DNA of 17,770 nucleotides from Ruminococcaceae bacterium UBA4871. GTDB taxonomy: Bacteria > Bacillota > Clostridia > Oscillospirales > Acutalibacteraceae. The stretch spans positions 1 to 17,770 of the forward strand of contig DHDR01000021.1 in the NCBI GenBank assembly GCA_002399445.1, written 5' to 3'. Of the stretch, positions 15,325 to 17,770 are shown one piece after another (position 1 is the first letter of the stretch; each line of letters opens with the position of its first letter). The notes below the pieces were generated by a model, which did not search any database, had not been told where the DNA came from, and was given only the letters and a program-made list of their open reading frames with translations. Both the position numbers and the translations under genes were made by a program.

Positions 15325-15694
15325 TAGCATCCACCGCCCAGGCTTTCAAATTCTTCTGAAAGCTGTCAGCAACGGTGTCTACGAAACTATTAAACTCTAT
15401 ATTGTTCACCGGTATGTAGGCTTTCACAAAATTATCAGGTTTACATATATGCATTTCGCCGTTTGCATCATGGATAACGTAATCTCCGATAGATACACGA
15501 GGGTAGCCTTCTGACGTCTTGACAAAAAGTTCGCCATCTGCATTAAGCAACATGTCAGACTTTTCCAAAGCCTTTAACGCCCACGGCGGAACACCAAGCC
15601 AATTATCGGTTTTTGCGATTGTTTCTGTGTATTGAAATGCCTCAACCACAATGGGCCTTCTCCTGTATCTTAACGTGTGTTCTCCAAATGTCAT
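15311..15694 (-). CDS. PGDYG-like small phage protein of unknown role
   Basis: This 127-residue protein carries a segment at about residues 64-94 (YPRVSIGDYVIHDANGE, then CKPDNFVKAYIPV). That resembles the PGDYG domain of many small phage proteins, in which a GDYVI/GDWVI turn is followed by GE..xCKPDxF. Here the Pro-Gly before Asp-Tyr is Ile-Gly. The N-terminus (YRRRPIVVEAFQYTE) is also typical of these proteins, which usually open with a strand reading roughly K-P-x-x-V-E-A-x-x-Y/W. The biochemical function of the family is not established as far as I know. The start is an ATGA overlap with the portal stop, with GGAGG ten bases upstream. The C-terminus overlaps the minor head gene by 14 bases. 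A place between portal and minor head protein is unusual for this family; it could be a structural accessory or a passenger gene. Confidence 0.75.
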   Translation of the reverse strand: MTFGEHTLRYRRRPIVVEAFQYTETIAKTDNWLGVPPWALKALEKSDMLLNADGELFVKTSEGYPRVSIGDYVIHDANGEMHICKPDNFVKAYIPVNNIEFNSFVDTVADSFQKNLKAWAVDANAKR

Positions 15695-17172
15695 TTTTGC
15701 ATTTCCTCCTGTCCATTGTTGTCATGCTGTGGGAACGTCCCGCCGTCGTACATCTGCATATCTTCCTGCTTCTGCTGTTTGAGTTCGGCCAGTTCCTGGT
15801 CCACATCATCCACAAACGGATGGTGCGCCAAAATCGTGCGGTCACTGACAAGGCCAACGCTGTCCTTACATTGCTGGATAATGTCGGATTGGTTAATCAG
15901 TATGTTGCGGTTGAACGTGATTTTTACCGGAGTGCCGTCAAAATTACCCACCCTGCTGTTTGCAAGATGGGCATTCACAAACCATAAAAGCTGCTCAAAA
16001 CTGGCCTGAAATTCGGTTTCTGTGGCATTGGCGTCCAAATCAATATCTGAGTACATACTCTGGATATTCATCTGGTTCGGATTGCCGGAAAGCCGGTCGT
16101 CCTTGGCATCATAGCCGCGGGCGTTTTCAATCAGTGCTTGTTTAAACAGTGACAGGATTGTTTTGTAATTCTCAGCGTTTAGCTCAACATTGAGTGTTTT
16201 TACATCGCCGCCGGGTCCGCTGCTGTCACTGCGCACCTTGACTGCGCCGTAGGTTGCAAGGTTGCGCCGCAACTCTCCGAGGTCTGTGCCGTCATAGTTT
16301 GTAACAACCAGAATCGTATTGCGCGGGTCTTCCAGCATCCCATTTTCAAATGCAGATTCCATAAGATTGATAGCATCCTGCAATGGCTTCACGCGCCGAA
16401 TCAGCGGAATTTCCGCAGCATTTGCTTTCCATGCTACAAGTGGAATTTGCGACCAGTTCAGCGTCTGCCCATCAACCGTCACATATGGTGTATGCCACGG
16501 CGCTTCCGGCGTTAAAGCGCCACCGTCATAGATATAATAATCAATGCCGTCCGGCGTGAACGCTTCCACGTGTTCAACTATCTTCTCTGTTTCACCCTCA
16601 TAGGTTTCAACCTCATAAAGATAAATTGCCGCATCCAGTACGGTGTGCTCCGCGTCCGCCCAAAACGGCAGAATCTGATATGGCTCAAACCGGCGAAACG
16701 CAAAGCTGCCTTGTTCGTCATAGTACGGCATCAGCCAGCCAATGCCGCCGTTTAACGCATCTTCCCCCAGCAGTCGCAGCTGCCGCAGGAACGCCGCTCC
16801 GAATACCGTTTGCAATTGGGCGGTGTACTGCTTGTCCTCGCTGTCAAAGGTCGGTGGCTTACCCAGCAGGTAGTCCGTTTTCTGTGCAACCATACGAGCA
16901 TACTGGTTATCCACAATCCGCGCATTCGGCAGGTTATATACAGTCGTTAACTTGCCGTCTTTGCCAATGGCCATACGCTGGTGGTGCAGGATGTCGTGCT
17001 CCCCATGCTCATACTTGACACCGGTAATCTGCATTTGGCGTGACGGTGACTGCTTCCATTGCTGTATCTGGCGGGCAAGAAACTGCCGGTCACTCATACG
17101 AGTGGCTGCTCCGGCCTGTACAATATTGTTAATGTGTGTTGTCTCGGTCTCACCTTGAAAAGAATAAGGCGT
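15691..17172 (-). CDS. Portal protein, SPP1 gp6-like family; start probably a non-AUG codon
   Basis: The portal forms the dodecameric ring at one capsid vertex through which DNA enters and leaves, and which binds terminase and the neck. The protein matches the SPP1-type family by its N-terminal segment (MSDRQFLARQIQQW, GEHDIL, YLLGKPPTF), its DALNGGIGWLMPYYDEQG and FRRFEPYQILPFWAD segments, and its acidic, Gln-rich C-terminus. The first ATG is at 17097 (468 residues) and has only a poor ribosome binding site. The open frame continues upstream as TPYSFQGETETTHINNIVQAG without an ATG, GTG or TTG. A strong Shine-Dalgarno sits just after the terminase stop, nine bases before an in-frame ACG at 17172. 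Starting there gives 493 residues, closer to the 503 of SPP1 gp6. I chose that start; the family call does not depend on it. The stop overlaps the next gene by four bases (ATGA). Confidence 0.9.
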   Translation of the reverse strand, partial: TPYSFQGETETTHINNIVQAGAATRMSDRQFLARQIQQWKQSPSRQMQITGVKYEHGEHDILHHQRMAIGKDGKLTTVYNLPNARIVDNQYARMVAQKTDYLLGKPPTFDSEDKQYTAQLQTVFGAAFLRQLRLLGEDALNGGIGWLMPYYDEQGSFAFRRFEPYQILPFWADAEHTVLDAAIYLYEVETYEGETEKIVEHVEAFTPDGIDYYIYDGGALTPEAPWHTPYVTVDGQTLNWSQIPLVAWKANAAEIPLIRRVKPLQDAINLMESAFENGMLEDPRNTILVVTNYDGTDLGELRRNLATYGAVKVRSDSSGPGGDVKTLNVELNAENYKTILSLFKQALIENARGYDAKDDRLSGNPNQMNIQSMYSDIDLDANATETEFQASFEQLLWFVNAHLANSRVGNFDGTPVKITFNRNILINQSDIIQQCKDSVGLVSDRTILAHHPFVDDVDQELAELKQQKQEDMQMYDGGTFPQHDNNGQEEMQK

Positions 17173-17177
17173 ACTGT

Positions 17178-17189
17178 ATCACCTCTTTT
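17178..17189 (-). promoter_or_regulatory. Ribosome binding site that decides the portal start
   Basis: Read on the minus strand, AAAAGAGGTGAT matches 11 of 12 bases of the ideal anti-Shine-Dalgarno complement AAAGGAGGTGAT. It begins inside the terminase TAA stop. The only codon at normal spacing in the portal frame is ACG at 17172-17170; an in-frame TGA at 17181-17179 rules out anything further upstream. The ATG at 17097 is about 80 bases away, too far for this site to serve it. Confidence 0.7.
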
Positions 17190-17770
17190 ACTCAAAACTG
17201 AAAGTCGGACCTTGCAGGATGGTGTTCACAAAGTAGCGGATGTCATCCATTGCATGGTCGTTTTCCTTAATAGGCTTGTCCTCCGCTTTTTTATCGTCCC
17301 AGCGGTAGGACTTGAATTCTGTAATCGCACCGGAGCAGTTTTCACAAACTGCAATCTTGCCGTCATGAAACGCTGCGGCGGTGCGGCGAATGCCATTTAA
17401 CACGTCATTGTTCGCTGGTCGGACATAAAACCGGTTGTGTCTGCGGATACAGGTAATAAAAGAAGCCGCAGACGGGTCAACCACGACTGCCTGAATTTTT
17501 CGGTCGCCCGCAAGATGTTCCAACGCCGTATAATATTCCTCGTCTGTGCGCTGTTGCTGCGTGTCACGGCCACTGTAATAATATTCGTCACAGCGGTACC
17601 ACATGCCCTGATACAGCCCCCACAGCCCCATGCTGCAAGGATTCAGCGTACCATAATCGCAGGATATGTAATACTGCACATAGTCCCGCGGCTTGCTCGG
17701 CACAACGCCCTTCCCATTTGCCTGCTCCGGGTAAATCAGGCCTTCGGCCATCACCCACTCACCCTTTATG
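17188..17770 (-). CDS. terL: Terminase large subunit, C-terminal nuclease part (partial, 5' end beyond window)
   Basis: This is the DNA-packaging motor subunit that docks on the portal and cuts concatemeric phage DNA. Only the last 193 or so codons are visible, and the frame stays open to the window edge. The visible part starts IKGEWVMAEGLIYPE, the usual link between the ATPase and nuclease domains. Acidic residues of an RNase H-like nuclease follow: Asp in YISCDYGT, Asp in AVVVDPSAA, and Asp in NDHAMDDIRYF near the C-terminus. This DHAxDxxRY-type ending is typical of large terminases. The ATPase domain with its Walker motifs must lie beyond position 17770. A GTG at 17754 could be mistaken for a start, but the coding sequence plainly continues upstream of it. 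The TAA stop is followed immediately by the portal ribosome binding site. The identification is confident; the subfamily is not resolved. Confidence 0.93.
   Translation of the reverse strand, partial: IKGEWVMAEGLIYPEQANGKGVVPSKPRDYVQYYISCDYGTLNPCSMGLWGLYQGMWYRCDEYYYSGRDTQQQRTDEEYYTALEHLAGDRKIQAVVVDPSAASFITCIRRHNRFYVRPANNDVLNGIRRTAAAFHDGKIAVCENCSGAITEFKSYRWDDKKAEDKPIKENDHAMDDIRYFVNTILQGPTFSFE

Noticed and set aside
14854..15327. Open frame of 157 codons on the plus strand opposite the minor head gene
   Set aside because: It is antisense to the gp7-like protein; the sequence looks like a shadow with scattered Cys and His.
17754..17756. GTG as the start of the terminase fragment
   Set aside because: The frame continues with conserved terminase sequence to the window edge, so this is an internal codon.
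1..17770. CRISPR arrays, tRNA genes, insertion sequences, att sites and a diversity-generating template
   Set aside because: None was seen on either strand by eye; the window is filled by coupled structural genes.

Overview
The window is a stretch of the late structural region of a temperate contractile-tailed phage (myovirus morphology), most likely a prophage in a low-to-mid-GC Bacillota host, probably class Clostridia. That host guess is an inference from strong AAAGGAGG-type ribosome binding sites, moderate GC content and the protein families present; no host gene, integrase or att site is visible. Every supported gene lies on the minus strand, so transcription runs from high to low coordinates. 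The genes are packed almost without gaps: many share stop and start bases (ATGA, TAATG, TGATG).

Packaging and head module (17770 to about 12372): the nuclease end of the large terminase, cut by the window edge; an SPP1-type portal; a small PGDYG-like protein; an SPP1 gp7/Mu F-type minor head protein; a clear intrinsic terminator; a coiled-coil scaffold protein; the major capsid protein; and a small proline-rich protein. No capsid protease lies between portal and capsid, which fits scaffold-driven, unprocessed capsid assembly. Neck module (12375 to 10467): gp6-like connector, gp16-like head closure protein, HK97 gp10-like protein, tail terminator and a 61-residue conserved-type small protein.

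Tail module (10467 to 1) follows the PBSX (xkd) order: sheath (XkdK), tube (XkdM), assembly chaperone (XkdN) with a programmed -1 frameshift extension, tape measure, LysM protein (XkdP), hub protein (XkdQ), an XkdR (DUF2577) domain fused to two peptidoglycan hydrolase domains, XkdS (gp25-like wedge), XkdT (baseplate J), a YmfQ/XkdU-like protein, and the N-terminal 305 residues of a tail fibre that runs off the low-coordinate end. Lysis, lysogeny and replication genes are not in the window.

The best second-look items are: (1) an A AAA AAC slippery heptamer at the end of the XkdN-like gene that opens a 61-codon extension, with a possible downstream stem-loop; (2) a portal gene whose reading frame and near-perfect Shine-Dalgarno point to an ACG start 25 codons upstream of the first ATG; (3) an intrinsic terminator in the middle of the head operon, directly before the scaffold and capsid genes; (4) the DUF2577-lysozyme-NlpC/P60 fusion. 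No gap longer than about 80 bases without a gene exists in the window.
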